From assembly GCA_028280445.1 (NCBI GenBank), contig JANQLU010000009.1:1-42442 (forward strand): a stretch of DNA of 42,442 nt, given 5' to 3'. A program made the position numbers and the translations under genes. The stretch comes from Pirellulaceae bacterium (lineage in GTDB: Bacteria > Planctomycetota > Planctomycetia > Pirellulales > Pirellulaceae). Below are positions 17,503 to 26,430 of the stretch, piece by piece (position 1 is the first letter of the stretch; the number at the start of each line of letters is the position of its first letter). A model generated the notes under the pieces. It made no database searches. It was not told where the DNA came from and worked only from the letters and a program-made list of their open reading frames with translations.

Positions 17503-18501
17503 ATGAACAGTCGTATCTCATTTCGATTTCTTCCAATTTTCTTGGTCGGAATGTTTTTATCGGGTTGTGGATACAATGGGCCGTTTCTCAACACGTATCA
17601 TGCTAAATTTTCGACCAAAAGCAGCCCGGTTGGCGGCGCGACGCAACTTGAGCTATTCGCAATGTCAGATTTGTCGTTTTCCGCTCACTGGACAGATGCC
17701 AATGGGAAACTGATTCTCAAAGAGCATGGTCGCTTTAAACAAAAGACCAGTGACACCGCATTAGCAGAGTCGCAGGGGGATGCCAACAATGCCCGTTTCA
17801 AATGGAAATGGGAAGTGTCCGATTCCAAAAAGGGTGTTTTTACGATGACGCGTAATGGCGTTTCATTCACAGCCTACCAAGGCAATCTGCCGGGATCATC
17901 AATAAGTCAAACTAAAAAATCGGTGGTTCCGAAAACTACACGGCAAAAACAATCGAAGGTACAGTTTGAAAAAATTGTTCTCGACATTGTTAAAAACCGA
18001 AAAAAACTTACCCCAGTTTCCGAACAGCTTCGATCCGCGCCAACCGATTGTATCGCCGTACCGGCAGGTGGTCGTGTTGTCAAAACCATGACAAGCAAAA
18101 GCGACGATGTTGAAACACACGGTAAAAAACTTTATCACCTATACGTCAAAAACCTGGCGGACTATCAAAAGGTCAATGATTCCCAACGGAAAACGTCTGG
18201 TAAACGTCCTGTCCATGTTTCACCCGTGGGTCAAACGTTGATCAAAGACTCGTTTCACGCCAACTCCGCGGAAAACAAAGGCGAAGTGCCGATGAAGCGA
18301 TATGCCTATTTTGTCATGACCAAACTCGATCCCAAAACACCTGGGACCGATCAAGGTTGGATCTACGCCACAGTCGACCCCGCTGCCGAAAAAGTGATGG
18401 CTGTTGATAAATTGGAATCGTGTATGAGTTGCCATCAGACTGCCATCCACGATCGACTGTTTGGGTTTCAGGATGTTCAAAACCAAAACAGCAAAAAATG
18501 A
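17503..18501 (+). CDS. Lipoprotein with cytochrome P460-like haem domain
   Basis: 332 aa. The signal peptide ends in lipobox LSGC (Cys22), so the protein is membrane-tethered outside the cytoplasm. The N-terminal domain (about 30-130) is beta-rich and unrecognised. After a Lys/Gln/Ser-rich linker comes a domain (about 165-320) with PAGGRVVKTM, GKKLYHLYVKN, YAYFVMTKLDP and finally ESCMSCHQTA, a CxxCH haem c site at 307-311 close to the C-terminus. That order and the late haem motif match the cytochrome P460 / c'-beta type fold. P460 enzymes oxidise hydroxylamine using a Lys cross-link; c'-beta relatives bind NO. Which type this is cannot be told from sequence. The nitrogen link is interesting given the NrfHA genes 12 kb away. 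Confidence 0.75.
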   Translation: MNSRISFRFLPIFLVGMFLSGCGYNGPFLNTYHAKFSTKSSPVGGATQLELFAMSDLSFSAHWTDANGKLILKEHGRFKQKTSDTALAESQGDANNARFKWKWEVSDSKKGVFTMTRNGVSFTAYQGNLPGSSISQTKKSVVPKTTRQKQSKVQFEKIVLDIVKNRKKLTPVSEQLRSAPTDCIAVPAGGRVVKTMTSKSDDVETHGKKLYHLYVKNLADYQKVNDSQRKTSGKRPVHVSPVGQTLIKDSFHANSAENKGEVPMKRYAYFVMTKLDPKTPGTDQGWIYATVDPAAEKVMAVDKLESCMSCHQTAIHDRLFGFQDVQNQNSKK

Positions 18502-18810
18502 TTAAAAAATTTTTCTAATCGCACAGCGTAGCGGCGTTATAAACGTGCCGAAGAATTGGCAACGCTGAAGACATTGCCAAAACCACAGCACCACATGTAG
18601 ATTCATTCAATTTCTGTTTGCGGCGAATATGGCGGTTATTCTATGCAACCGGCGCTGCTTTGTAGAATTCTTGGCGGTATATTCAACGATTGGAACAAGG
18701 CAGGATTATAAATTCCAATCGGCACAGGTTATCATCAAGTAATGTCATTTCCTGTGACACAAATCAACGCCGCGTGCCGATACCGAACCCCGTCTTGATA
18801 GGGATGTTTC
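18502..18810. other. Intergenic gap
   Basis: 309 bp between two lipoprotein genes on the same strand. No gene, hairpin or repeat that I can support. Confidence 0.4.
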
Positions 18811-19650
18811 ATGATGGCGAAACAAATTTTTGTTCTGGCAATTCTGTTACTCGTCGCCGGGTGCGGAGATTCAGCCTCCAAATCGCAGTCAAACAACGGC
18901 GACAATTCTGCATCCAACGCCAGTAATGAACTCCTTCCGACACTCGACTGGGTTACGATTGACACAAACGGCTGGGAATTAACAATCGACAATCGCAAAA
19001 TGAAGGCTTGGACGGACAAGGACGGCGACATGCTTTCGATTGCCTTGTTTTCTCCGCCAGAGGTCGACGGCAACGGACTGCCTGAGGGATTTCCAGATTT
19101 GGCAAAGGGCGTTGAAGAACTCAGAAATTACAGAAGAAAAACTTCCAAAGATACATCCAAAGAACAAAAGTCCGGATTGGTGCAAGCCGATATCATTACC
19201 CTCGGCAAAAATGTATTGGCCAGTGTTTCGATCACGAAACAACGCATGGAGCCGAGGGGATTCGAATTCACCGGAGTCTGTTTCATTCCGCGACGAGATT
19301 TTAGCTACCTGATTTTCGTTTGCAGCAAAGAGACGGGGACTACAGGAATCCGCGAAGCGTTGGTGTCCAAAGAACTTTTGGAGTCGGGGCAATTGAAATT
19401 TGAGCCGCCAACAGACGGCAAGCCCGGACGCCTGGCTGGATTTTACAAAGATCCTTACGATGCAAAATTCAATGACGGCGCCTTGTACAATTTGTCAGAT
19501 CAGAAAAAGTACGACAAACAGTTTCCACAATCTCCGCTTACCCGCGCACGTACCAAATTGAATAAAGTGATTGGCTCGATTGTATTGTCACCCAACATTG
19601 GCAGTTCGCAGCCATATACCGGGCCGTCGGCTTCGGCAGATTCAAATTGA
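18811..19650 (+). CDS. Hypothetical lipoprotein
   Basis: 279 aa. Signal peptide with lipobox LVAGC (Cys18), then a Ser/Asn-rich tether (about 20-42) and a folded domain starting near TLDWVTIDTNGWELT. Mixed alpha/beta pattern; no enzyme or binding motif recognised. Two ATG codons in a row begin the frame, and GGGA lies upstream. Its C-terminal tail is Ser/Pro-rich. It is followed by a family-1 palindrome about 100 bp downstream. Probably a membrane-anchored protein of a lineage-specific family. Confidence 0.7.
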   Translation: MMAKQIFVLAILLLVAGCGDSASKSQSNNGDNSASNASNELLPTLDWVTIDTNGWELTIDNRKMKAWTDKDGDMLSIALFSPPEVDGNGLPEGFPDLAKGVEELRNYRRKTSKDTSKEQKSGLVQADIITLGKNVLASVSITKQRMEPRGFEFTGVCFIPRRDFSYLIFVCSKETGTTGIREALVSKELLESGQLKFEPPTDGKPGRLAGFYKDPYDAKFNDGALYNLSDQKKYDKQFPQSPLTRARTKLNKVIGSIVLSPNIGSSQPYTGPSASADSN

Positions 19651-19752
19651 AAGTGCGCATGAAATCGAATCGCGAAGTAACAAATTCACGAGAACTACTG
19701 GTGGATAAAACATTACTTGACAAGTGGTATATTGGTATGCCGAGGCTGATCC

Positions 19753-19823
19753 TGTGAGCGGCAAGGCGCTAGCCGCCGGTACGAAGCGCTAACGAACCGG
19801 CGGCTAGCGCCTTGCCGCTCACA
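19753..19823. repeat. Palindromic repeat family 1, copy 3
   Basis: 71 bp with perfect inverted arms (GGCG form on both sides) and loop ACGAAGCGCTAACGA. The flanks TGATCC (left) and ATG (right) match copy 1. It lies 20 bp before the start of the gene at 19844. Confidence 0.9.
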
Positions 19824-19843
19824 ATGCCAATCAGTGTTCTCAA

Positions 19844-20272
19844 ATGATGACCCCAGATATATTCCGCAAAGATCTTGCCCGTTTGCTCACTGATCCACCG
19901 TCTCCTCTGGCGCCATTTGAGCCGTCACTTGATGCCTACCAATCTCGGTTTCACGAAACGGACGATTCGGAGAAATTGCTGCGAGCGATTTTTGCAGCTG
20001 GGATGCTTGCCTATGGCGATCTTTCTGCGGTCGAAGCGATTCTGGAGTACGACCCAGAAATTGCTCCCGGTACTGCGACAGGTATCATGATTGCAGCACC
20101 ATCGTTGGCGCTTACAATCATGTTGCCATTGCCCGAATCACTAAAAACGACTCATCGAACCGTCATTGATCGTGAATTATTTATCGGATGGTTCGAAGCC
20201 AACAGGCATGCCTTGGTTTTGAGCGAGACAACGGGCAGGTTTGAAATTCTGACTTCACCAAACGGAACATAG
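19844..20272 (+). CDS. Hypothetical protein bracketed by two palindromic repeats
   Basis: 142 aa, cytoplasmic, acidic. Begins MTPDIFRKDLARLLTDPPSP. A helical middle (LLRAIFAAGMLAYGDLSAVEAIL) and a hydrophobic stretch GIMIAAPSLALTIMLPLPES are seen, the latter not clearly a membrane helix. No family recognised. A family-1 palindrome lies 20 bp upstream and another 8 bp downstream, leaving almost no room for its own promoter. Either the upstream palindrome region supplies one, or the gene is carried along between repeats. Confidence 0.55.
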   Translation: MMTPDIFRKDLARLLTDPPSPLAPFEPSLDAYQSRFHETDDSEKLLRAIFAAGMLAYGDLSAVEAILEYDPEIAPGTATGIMIAAPSLALTIMLPLPESLKTTHRTVIDRELFIGWFEANRHALVLSETTGRFEILTSPNGT

Positions 20273-20280
20273 CGATATGA

Positions 20281-20350
20281 TATGAGCGGCAAGGCGCTAG
20301 CCGCCGGTACGAAGCACTGACGAACCGGCGGCTAGCGCCTTGCCGCTCAC
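20281..20350. repeat. Palindromic repeat family 1, copy 4
   Basis: Inverted arms starting TGAGCGGCAAGGCGCTAGCC around loop ACGAAGCACTGACGA. The outermost bases of the left arm have drifted (TATGAGC). An extra CGGCGGCTGTG just after the right arm looks like a fragment of a further arm. Confidence 0.88.
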
Positions 20351-20411
20351 CGGCGGCTGTGCTTCACCGTCCTGGCGCATAAACATTTGATGTTCGCAAA
20401 TTAGAAATGGA

Positions 20412-20954
20412 TTGATATTTGTCGGCATTCGGAAATTCACAGACGGTCTCTGGCTAGAAATGACAGCTCAAGCTCCCGACAAATTGATTAACAAACATCC
20501 AAAGGTTTCTACAAGACGATGGTGGATGCCGCTACGGTTATTTGGCGTTCTGCGGGATCCCGTCTATCACCAAACTGGTATCCCGTACGATTTCGACCAT
20601 CAACCGGACGTGGAAAATCGAACCAAAATCATCTCGACTGGGCTACATCGAGGATACGTCGCCACGTTTTGTCTTCGACGCAATGGGCAACTCATTTTGC
20701 AATCATACTCTTATCCAATTGATTTTCGCGAATATGACATCGAGATCGTCAACGAGACATTGAACGGAGAATTCTGGATCGTTCTACAACGCCATTTTCA
20801 CGATAAATGGTGTCGACTGATTCCCTTCCAAGCGGGTCACGTGGTGACGGACCGTTCGAAGTGGGAAGATCGTTCTTGGGATTGGAGCAATATGACTGCT
20901 GAGCGACTTGAAAGTGAAGTGCGGGCAGCTTATAAACCAACGGCAAAAAATTAA
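20412..20954 (+). CDS. Hypothetical protein, start uncertain
   Basis: 180 aa if it starts at the TTG at 20412, or 164 aa from the ATG at 20460. The frame is open back to a stop at 20388, next to repeat copy 4. Sequence before the ATG (RKFTDGLWLE) looks like real protein, so the TTG or a lost upstream start is likely. The protein is rich in aromatic residues (RRWWMPLRLFG, GEFWIVLQRHFHDKWCRL) and has no signal or membrane segment. Family unknown. Its stop overlaps the end of the convergent sulfatase gene by 4 bp. Confidence 0.55.
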   Translation: MIFVGIRKFTDGLWLEMTAQAPDKLINKHPKVSTRRWWMPLRLFGVLRDPVYHQTGIPYDFDHQPDVENRTKIISTGLHRGYVATFCLRRNGQLILQSYSYPIDFREYDIEIVNETLNGEFWIVLQRHFHDKWCRLIPFQAGHVVTDRSKWEDRSWDWSNMTAERLESEVRAAYKPTAKN

Positions 20955-22363
20955 AATCGGTGAACTGGAAGCAGCTGCATTTTTGGCGGCTGCTTTGTTT
21001 TTGGCTTTGTCGACTCGGGCTTAACTTCTGTTTTGAATTGTTCAATCGCCTTTCGCATGGACTTGGCAATATCGGGATGCTGAGCTTTTACATCGGTGGA
21101 TTCTGTCGGATCTTTCTGAAGGTTGTAGAGTTGAACTTTGTCTTTCTTGACGATCATTTTCCAATCGCCGCGCCGCATTGCCGTTCCGAGTTTGGGTTCG
21201 TAACCGAAAAAGATGTCGCGGTCCGGAAAATCTTTTTGCTCTAGTAGATGGTCCTTGAAACTTTTCCCATCAAGATTATCCGGGTTATGCTTCGAAAGGC
21301 CGGCGATATCGGTCAAGGTTGGAAATAGATCGAATCCGACGATTAATTTGTCCGACTTGATACCCGCCTTGATCTTGCCTGGCCACCACGCGATGGCAGG
21401 TACTCGGTGGCCCCCTTCGTAGTGGCTGAATTTGCCGCCGCGGAACTTGCGAAATTTTCTTGGGCTCATGCCCACGGCCCCGTTGTCCGAGAAAAACACG
21501 ACCAAGGTGTTCTTTGCCAGATCAAGTTCGTTGAGCGTGTCGAGGATCTTGCCGACACCTTTATCGAGGTCCTGCAGCATCCATTTGTACTTGGCGCGGT
21601 TTTTGTCGTTGAGCCGATTGGGGTTCTCGCCTTTGATGCGTTTGTCGGGCGTGTCCTCGACGGTTTGGTAGGGATTGTGGACTGCTGCGTGCGAGACGTA
21701 CAGAAAAAACGGTTTGTTCTTGTTGCGTTTGATAAAATCGACGCTGCGATCCGTGATGACATGTGTCGAGTAACCACGGACGTTTTTTCTTTCAAGGCCG
21801 ACGCGCCATGAACCGTGTCTGTGGTAATCCGTTGCACCGTTGAGGAAACCGACGAATTCATCGAAGCCGTGATGGATCGGATTGTATTTGTCCTGATAAC
21901 CACAATGCCATTTACCAAACAAGCCGGTCGTATAACCGTTGTCTTTAAACACTCGCGGCAGGGTTGGGACTGACGGGTTGATACCGCTATCTGGTTCGCG
22001 GCTGCCGACGATCACGTCAACGATTCCGACACGCTGCTGGTATCGGCCTGTCAGAAAAGCGGCGCGGGTCGGGCTGCAGACCGAAGAGTTGGTGTGAAAG
22101 TCGGTAAACATCGTTCCTTGTTTGGCCATTTGCTCAATCCGCGGCGTCTTGACCCAGCCGTCGTACAAAGTCATGTCGCAGCAGCCCAAGTCATCAGCCA
22201 GGATCACCACAATATTGGGCGGTCGATCGACTTTGGGGCGCTGGGCCAATACCGAATTTGGCATCGTCACACACGAAAAACAAACCAAACAGCAAACTAC
22301 AAATGTGCGCAACATCGAATGGAATTGTTCACGGAATGTCGGGGAGTTTATATTTTTTGTCAT
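20951..22363 (-). CDS. Secreted type I (formylglycine) sulfatase
   Basis: 470 aa. The ATG at 22363 has AAGGAAA a few bases upstream; a GTG at 22384 is in frame but lacks it. A signal peptide (about 15-41) is followed by the sulfatase fold: NIVVILADDLGCCD with the metal-binding Asp pair near 57-58, VCSPTRAAFLTGRY (Cys96 to be converted to formylglycine, Arg100 stabilising), TGLFGKWHCG (catalytic Lys/His), and FFSDNGA with a further metal Asp/Asn. The enzyme should cleave sulfate esters outside the cytoplasm, probably from algal polysaccharides, and needs a formylglycine-generating enzyme that is not in this window. The C-terminus is Lys/Pro-rich. The exact substrate cannot be read. Confidence 0.94.
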   Translation of the reverse strand: MTKNINSPTFREQFHSMLRTFVVCCLVCFSCVTMPNSVLAQRPKVDRPPNIVVILADDLGCCDMTLYDGWVKTPRIEQMAKQGTMFTDFHTNSSVCSPTRAAFLTGRYQQRVGIVDVIVGSREPDSGINPSVPTLPRVFKDNGYTTGLFGKWHCGYQDKYNPIHHGFDEFVGFLNGATDYHRHGSWRVGLERKNVRGYSTHVITDRSVDFIKRNKNKPFFLYVSHAAVHNPYQTVEDTPDKRIKGENPNRLNDKNRAKYKWMLQDLDKGVGKILDTLNELDLAKNTLVVFFSDNGAVGMSPRKFRKFRGGKFSHYEGGHRVPAIAWWPGKIKAGIKSDKLIVGFDLFPTLTDIAGLSKHNPDNLDGKSFKDHLLEQKDFPDRDIFFGYEPKLGTAMRRGDWKMIVKKDKVQLYNLQKDPTESTDVKAQHPDIAKSMRKAIEQFKTEVKPESTKPKTKQPPKMQLLPVHRF

Positions 22364-22569
22364 CAAGTTTCCTTTGCACCGCACGTTAGATTCGGCCTTA
22401 TTTTACTACGGCGCAACATGGCCGATTGCATTTTTCTTGCAAAGTTACGAACCGCTATGCAAAGAACGGTGTTGTGTCTCCAAATATTGTAAGAAAACCG
22501 TAAAATCTCTTTCGAGCATCATATTGCAATTTCTTTTGAGCCAACCCATTCAAAAAAAATGGTTTTTAA

Positions 22570-22998
22570 ATGATTCGTTCATTTTTCGCAGGTACTTTAT
22601 TGACCATCGTGACAATATTTTTGCATGCCGGTGGTACAGCCTATTTGATTCGTTTTCTGAAATACCAAGCTCAAAAACACAAATCGCGAATTGGTGAGTT
22701 TCGAGTTCTGTCTACGACTGCTGTTGCGCTGCTCTTCATTCATACTTTGGAAGTCATGATCTGGGCAGCCGCCTATTTCATTCTCGTTGGAAACGACAAA
22801 TTTGGTGATTTCGAGACCGCCGTATATTTCTCGACGGTCACGTTTACGTCACTCGGTTATGGCGACATCGTCATCGAAGGGCCTTGGCGTATGTTGAGCG
22901 CTTTCCAGGTCATGACAGGAATTTTGATCTTTGGCTGGAGCACCGCTTTGTTTTTTACGGTGGTGCAGAGAATTTGGCAGAAGTCGAAAAATGAATAG
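22570..22998 (+). CDS. Two-pore-helix potassium channel-like protein
   Basis: 142 aa. Hydrophobic segments at about 5-27, 50-73 and 110-132 surround a pore loop with TSLGYGD at 93-99, the K+ selectivity filter. This fits the Ion_trans_2 (KcsA-like) pore module with an extra N-terminal helix. There is no cytoplasmic TrkA/RCK or cyclic-nucleotide domain, so gating must come from the pore or a partner. It stands alone between the divergent sulfatase and the convergent efflux gene. Confidence 0.82.
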   Translation: MIRSFFAGTLLTIVTIFLHAGGTAYLIRFLKYQAQKHKSRIGEFRVLSTTAVALLFIHTLEVMIWAAAYFILVGNDKFGDFETAVYFSTVTFTSLGYGDIVIEGPWRMLSAFQVMTGILIFGWSTALFFTVVQRIWQKSKNE

Positions 22999-23047
22999 TC
23001 GAGGCAAGCCGAGTTGAATTTCGCAAACGGATCAAACAAATTCCGAG

Positions 23048-24517
23048 TTATCTTCCATTCGGTCTGCTTTGGATTTCCCATCCACCGCCAAGTGAGCGAT
23101 AAGTGTTAATGAGTGCAAGTGCGATACTTGCCCGATTGGCGACCAATTGATCTTGCGCTTGGACGAGATTTGACTGAACAACAAAAACTCTTCCAAAATC
23201 GACATCACCGGCGATGAATTGTTCGACGGCAATTCTTGCAGACTCCTTTGCCGCTTTTTCGTTTTTGGCATTGAGTTCATATTCTTCATGCAGTTTGATG
23301 AACTCAAACATGGACGTTTCAACCTCTTGTTGCGCTTGCAGAACGCGATTTTGAAAATCCCACTGCACTTGTTGAAAAAACGCTTCGTTGGCTTTGATTT
23401 GATTTCGGATTCGGCCAAAATTGAGCACGTTCCAACTGAATGATGGTGTCACGCCTGCAATGTAGCTTTGCGAAGCAAACAAATTTCGAAACGTCGGTGC
23501 CTGATATCCGAGATTGCCCGAAATCGAAAACGTCGGATAAAGTTCCGCTTCTGCAATACCAATCGCTTCAAAACTTGCATGCAACGCTCGCTCCGCGGCG
23601 CGAATATCGGGACGACGAGTGACCAGTTCCGCAGGAATGCCAACCACGACTTCTGTCGGTATCCGGGGGAGTTTGCCGTAGCCGCCGTCTAGTTCGGTGA
23701 TGTCACTGGGTGGAATTCCCAACAGCACGGTCAACGCGTTTAATGATTGACGCCGAATAAATTCCAGGCGTGGAATGATCGCTTGAGTTGCCAACAGGTT
23801 CGTTTCCGCTTGAACGACATCCAACGGAGAAGCAACACCTTCGTCTTTTTGAGTTTTGGCGATTCTCAAGCTGCCTTCGAAACTTTTGACGTTCTTTTTT
23901 GCAAGTTCAATTCGTTCTTCGGCTGAACGAATTTGTATGTAGAGCGAGGCCACATCACCGATTAATGTCACGACCAGGAAATCGTAGTCTTTGACCGTCG
24001 AATCCAGATTGGCGTTTGCAGCGGTAATGTTGCGACGAATTTTTCCCCACAGATCGAGTTCCCATGACGAGTTAAACGCAACGTTCCACCGATTCGTCGA
24101 AACAGGGGGACCGAGTGAATTGTTTTGGTTTCTCGAATACGAACCCGTTGTTGTATTGCGCTGGGGAAAGATATTGGCAGCTTGAATATTTCGAATGGCA
24201 CGAGCTTCTTCGATACGACAAATCGCTTGCTTCAATGACAAATTTTCCTGCAGAACGTGGGCGATCAATTCGTTCAAAACGGGATCATCAAAAACCGACC
24301 ACCAATTGGGGTCAACCACTTCGGCAGTATTGATTCGTGGGGAAGCAAATTCGCTGTATTGATCTGCTACGCGGACCGCTGGCTCGCTGTAATTCGGTCC
24401 GACTTTGAATCCATTGTTCCGCCATTGGCGCAGGCTCTGGCAACCGGTGTTGACAGCCAATACGATCAAAATAATCGACACACAGGCAAGCCTTGCAATC
24501 GATTTTGTGCGAACCAT
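23048..24517 (-). CDS. RND efflux outer-membrane factor (TolC/OprM family lipoprotein)
   Basis: 489 aa. Signal peptide with lipobox VNTGC (Cys26). The mature protein opens KVGPNYSEPAV, the hallmark of NodT/OprM-type factors. Two related halves of long helices and beta strands follow, including VDPNWWSVFDDPVLNELIAH, SSWELDLWGKIRR and AELVTRRPDIRAAERALHAS (the canonical R-R-P-D-I-R-x-A-E motif). It should trimerise as the outer-membrane exit duct. It is divergent from the adaptor and pump genes that start 170 bp away, so all three parts of a tripartite pump sit at one locus, possibly sharing a control region at 24518-24687. Confidence 0.93.
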   Translation of the reverse strand: MVRTKSIARLACVSIILIVLAVNTGCQSLRQWRNNGFKVGPNYSEPAVRVADQYSEFASPRINTAEVVDPNWWSVFDDPVLNELIAHVLQENLSLKQAICRIEEARAIRNIQAANIFPQRNTTTGSYSRNQNNSLGPPVSTNRWNVAFNSSWELDLWGKIRRNITAANANLDSTVKDYDFLVVTLIGDVASLYIQIRSAEERIELAKKNVKSFEGSLRIAKTQKDEGVASPLDVVQAETNLLATQAIIPRLEFIRRQSLNALTVLLGIPPSDITELDGGYGKLPRIPTEVVVGIPAELVTRRPDIRAAERALHASFEAIGIAEAELYPTFSISGNLGYQAPTFRNLFASQSYIAGVTPSFSWNVLNFGRIRNQIKANEAFFQQVQWDFQNRVLQAQQEVETSMFEFIKLHEEYELNAKNEKAAKESARIAVEQFIAGDVDFGRVFVVQSNLVQAQDQLVANRASIALALINTYRSLGGGWEIQSRPNGR

Positions 24518-24687
24518 TTTCCAATCCTGGTTGTGAGCGAGTTACAATAGCTTGTGTTGTGCAAACGAATGTTAATCAACATCGGCATCATCAAATTGAT
24601 TCTTGTAATCGATACAACCGAATCGTCGGGGTAATGTTCTTTCCCCACAAAAAACTGATTCAACAGTTACAACCCTCAGACTTTACC

Positions 24688-26418
24688 ATGAATTCAGCCC
24701 AGTATCTTTGTCGATTTGGATCTATTTCGAGTTTGGCGGTGATGGTTTGTTTATGGGGATGCCAACCCAAGAAAGACTCCGTCTCCGATGCGGAGAAACC
24801 TCCGCGACCGGTCGAAATCGCGACGCTGCAGTTGAGCGGCGGCCCGCAATCGAAATCGGTGACAGCCGTTGCCCAATCCTGGAAAACTGAACAAATCGGA
24901 TTTGAAATCAGCGGACGTATTGTCTGGGTCGCCGAACCCAATACGGATATCGAAGGTCATGTGGTCGACCAAAATAATCAGGTCATTATCCAAGGCACTC
25001 CGATTGCAAGAATTGACGATGAAAAATACCGTCTGCAAGTCGAGAAGGCTCAAGCCGAATTGAATCGCGCGGACCAATCGGTAATTGCGGCCAAGATTGA
25101 AATTGAAAAAAGTATTCCATCCCAAATTGCTGCTGCGAAAGCGGATTTGGAACTCGCCCGGCTGGAAAAAGAACGACGCATTCGATTGGTCGCCAAGAAT
25201 GCCGGCGCACAAGTTGATGCGGACAAGGCCGTCGCGAATTACAAAAACGCGGCTGCCAAAGTTGAACAGTTGACGGCAACGGAAAAGGCCAAGCAAGCCG
25301 AACTCGAGTCGTTGAAACTTCAAGTGCAAATCGCCAAACAAGCGTTAAAAGACGCGAATCGAAATCTCGAAAATTGTGTGCTGTTTTCGTCGTTCCGCGG
25401 ACAAATCGCTGACACTGATGTTGTTCCAGGCAGTGTGGTCAGCGCGGGAAATCCGGTGGCGACCGTCCAGTTGATGAATCCGATGAAAGTTGCATTTGAA
25501 ACGTCTCCGGCGGAGTCTCGCCGATTGCAACAAGGGCAAGTTGTTCCGATTAGTGTCACGATGCCCGATGGAAAAATTGAATTGAAAAACGGATTTGTCT
25601 ATTCGGTGGATCCCGTTGCCGATCCTACTACGCGGACATTTACGGTGACGGTGCTGTTGAAAAACGAAAACATCTCGCAAGCTGACCAGAATGCAACCTT
25701 GCCGACGATTGAACAAACATGGCCGCTGGTTTACGAATTTCTGCCGGGTGCCAAACGCGGTATGCGGTTTGTGCCTGAAAAAGTCGTTTTAAATGACGAT
25801 AAAGGTGATTTTGTCTGGAAAATTGACAACCTCAAAGTCCCTCAAAATCCACCAGCGGACGGCATTCTCAAGGTTTCAAAATTGCGAGTTACGAAGCTTC
25901 CATTAAAACTTCCGTTTTTAGGAAACTGGATTTTCCAGCAAGTTCGGATTGAAAACGATGCTGCCCTCAACATTAAAGAAACGCTAATTGCCGGTCGTTT
26001 GACCAATTCTGAACAAACAACCGAGCCGTGGAATGGCACACAAGTTCGAATTGTTCCTGAGCGACGATGGATGCTTCGCCCTGGCGACTTGGTTAAAGTT
26101 GATCTGGGTGGGAGTTCTGGTTCGACGGGCATTTTCGTACCGATCAATGCGATCGTTTTTGATCAACAAAAAACCTATCTCATGATTTTGTCAGACGCCG
26201 AGGAGGCGACGACCGTTAATCGTGTTGAAGTGGTTATGGTGTCGCGTTCGGGCGACCGTGCTGAATCGTCCATCCGCCAGGTCACAGCAAAAAATGGCGA
26301 ATCCTTGGCGGGCAAAAATTTTGTTGTTAGCGGAGCCCATTTCTTGGTAGATGGGCAAACCGTCCGTGTGAATCGGGACCAAGATTCCCAGTCTAAAACC
26401 TCAAACGGTTCAGAGTAA
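24688..26418 (+). CDS. RND efflux periplasmic adaptor (HlyD/MFP family), unusually long
   Basis: 576 aa from the ATG at 24688, which begins a lipoprotein signal (lipobox LWGC, Cys25). The open frame reaches 24493, but that part reads as non-protein and overlaps the divergent gene. The usual adaptor order is seen: beta-barrel/lipoyl (VAQSWKTEQIGFEISGRI), a long hairpin of two helices rich in Ala/Lys/Glu (about 100-215), the returning lipoyl part ENCVLFSSFRGQIADTDVVP and beta-barrel (VAFETSPAESRRLQQGQVV). Most adaptors are 350-420 aa. This one has about 150 extra residues after the membrane-proximal strand (around 335-490). The gene ends 12 bp before the pump gene, which it must be co-transcribed with. 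Confidence 0.9.
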   Translation: MNSAQYLCRFGSISSLAVMVCLWGCQPKKDSVSDAEKPPRPVEIATLQLSGGPQSKSVTAVAQSWKTEQIGFEISGRIVWVAEPNTDIEGHVVDQNNQVIIQGTPIARIDDEKYRLQVEKAQAELNRADQSVIAAKIEIEKSIPSQIAAAKADLELARLEKERRIRLVAKNAGAQVDADKAVANYKNAAAKVEQLTATEKAKQAELESLKLQVQIAKQALKDANRNLENCVLFSSFRGQIADTDVVPGSVVSAGNPVATVQLMNPMKVAFETSPAESRRLQQGQVVPISVTMPDGKIELKNGFVYSVDPVADPTTRTFTVTVLLKNENISQADQNATLPTIEQTWPLVYEFLPGAKRGMRFVPEKVVLNDDKGDFVWKIDNLKVPQNPPADGILKVSKLRVTKLPLKLPFLGNWIFQQVRIENDAALNIKETLIAGRLTNSEQTTEPWNGTQVRIVPERRWMLRPGDLVKVDLGGSSGSTGIFVPINAIVFDQQKTYLMILSDAEEATTVNRVEVVMVSRSGDRAESSIRQVTAKNGESLAGKNFVVSGAHFLVDGQTVRVNRDQDSQSKTSNGSE

Positions 26419-26430
26419 ATGGAGTAATGA

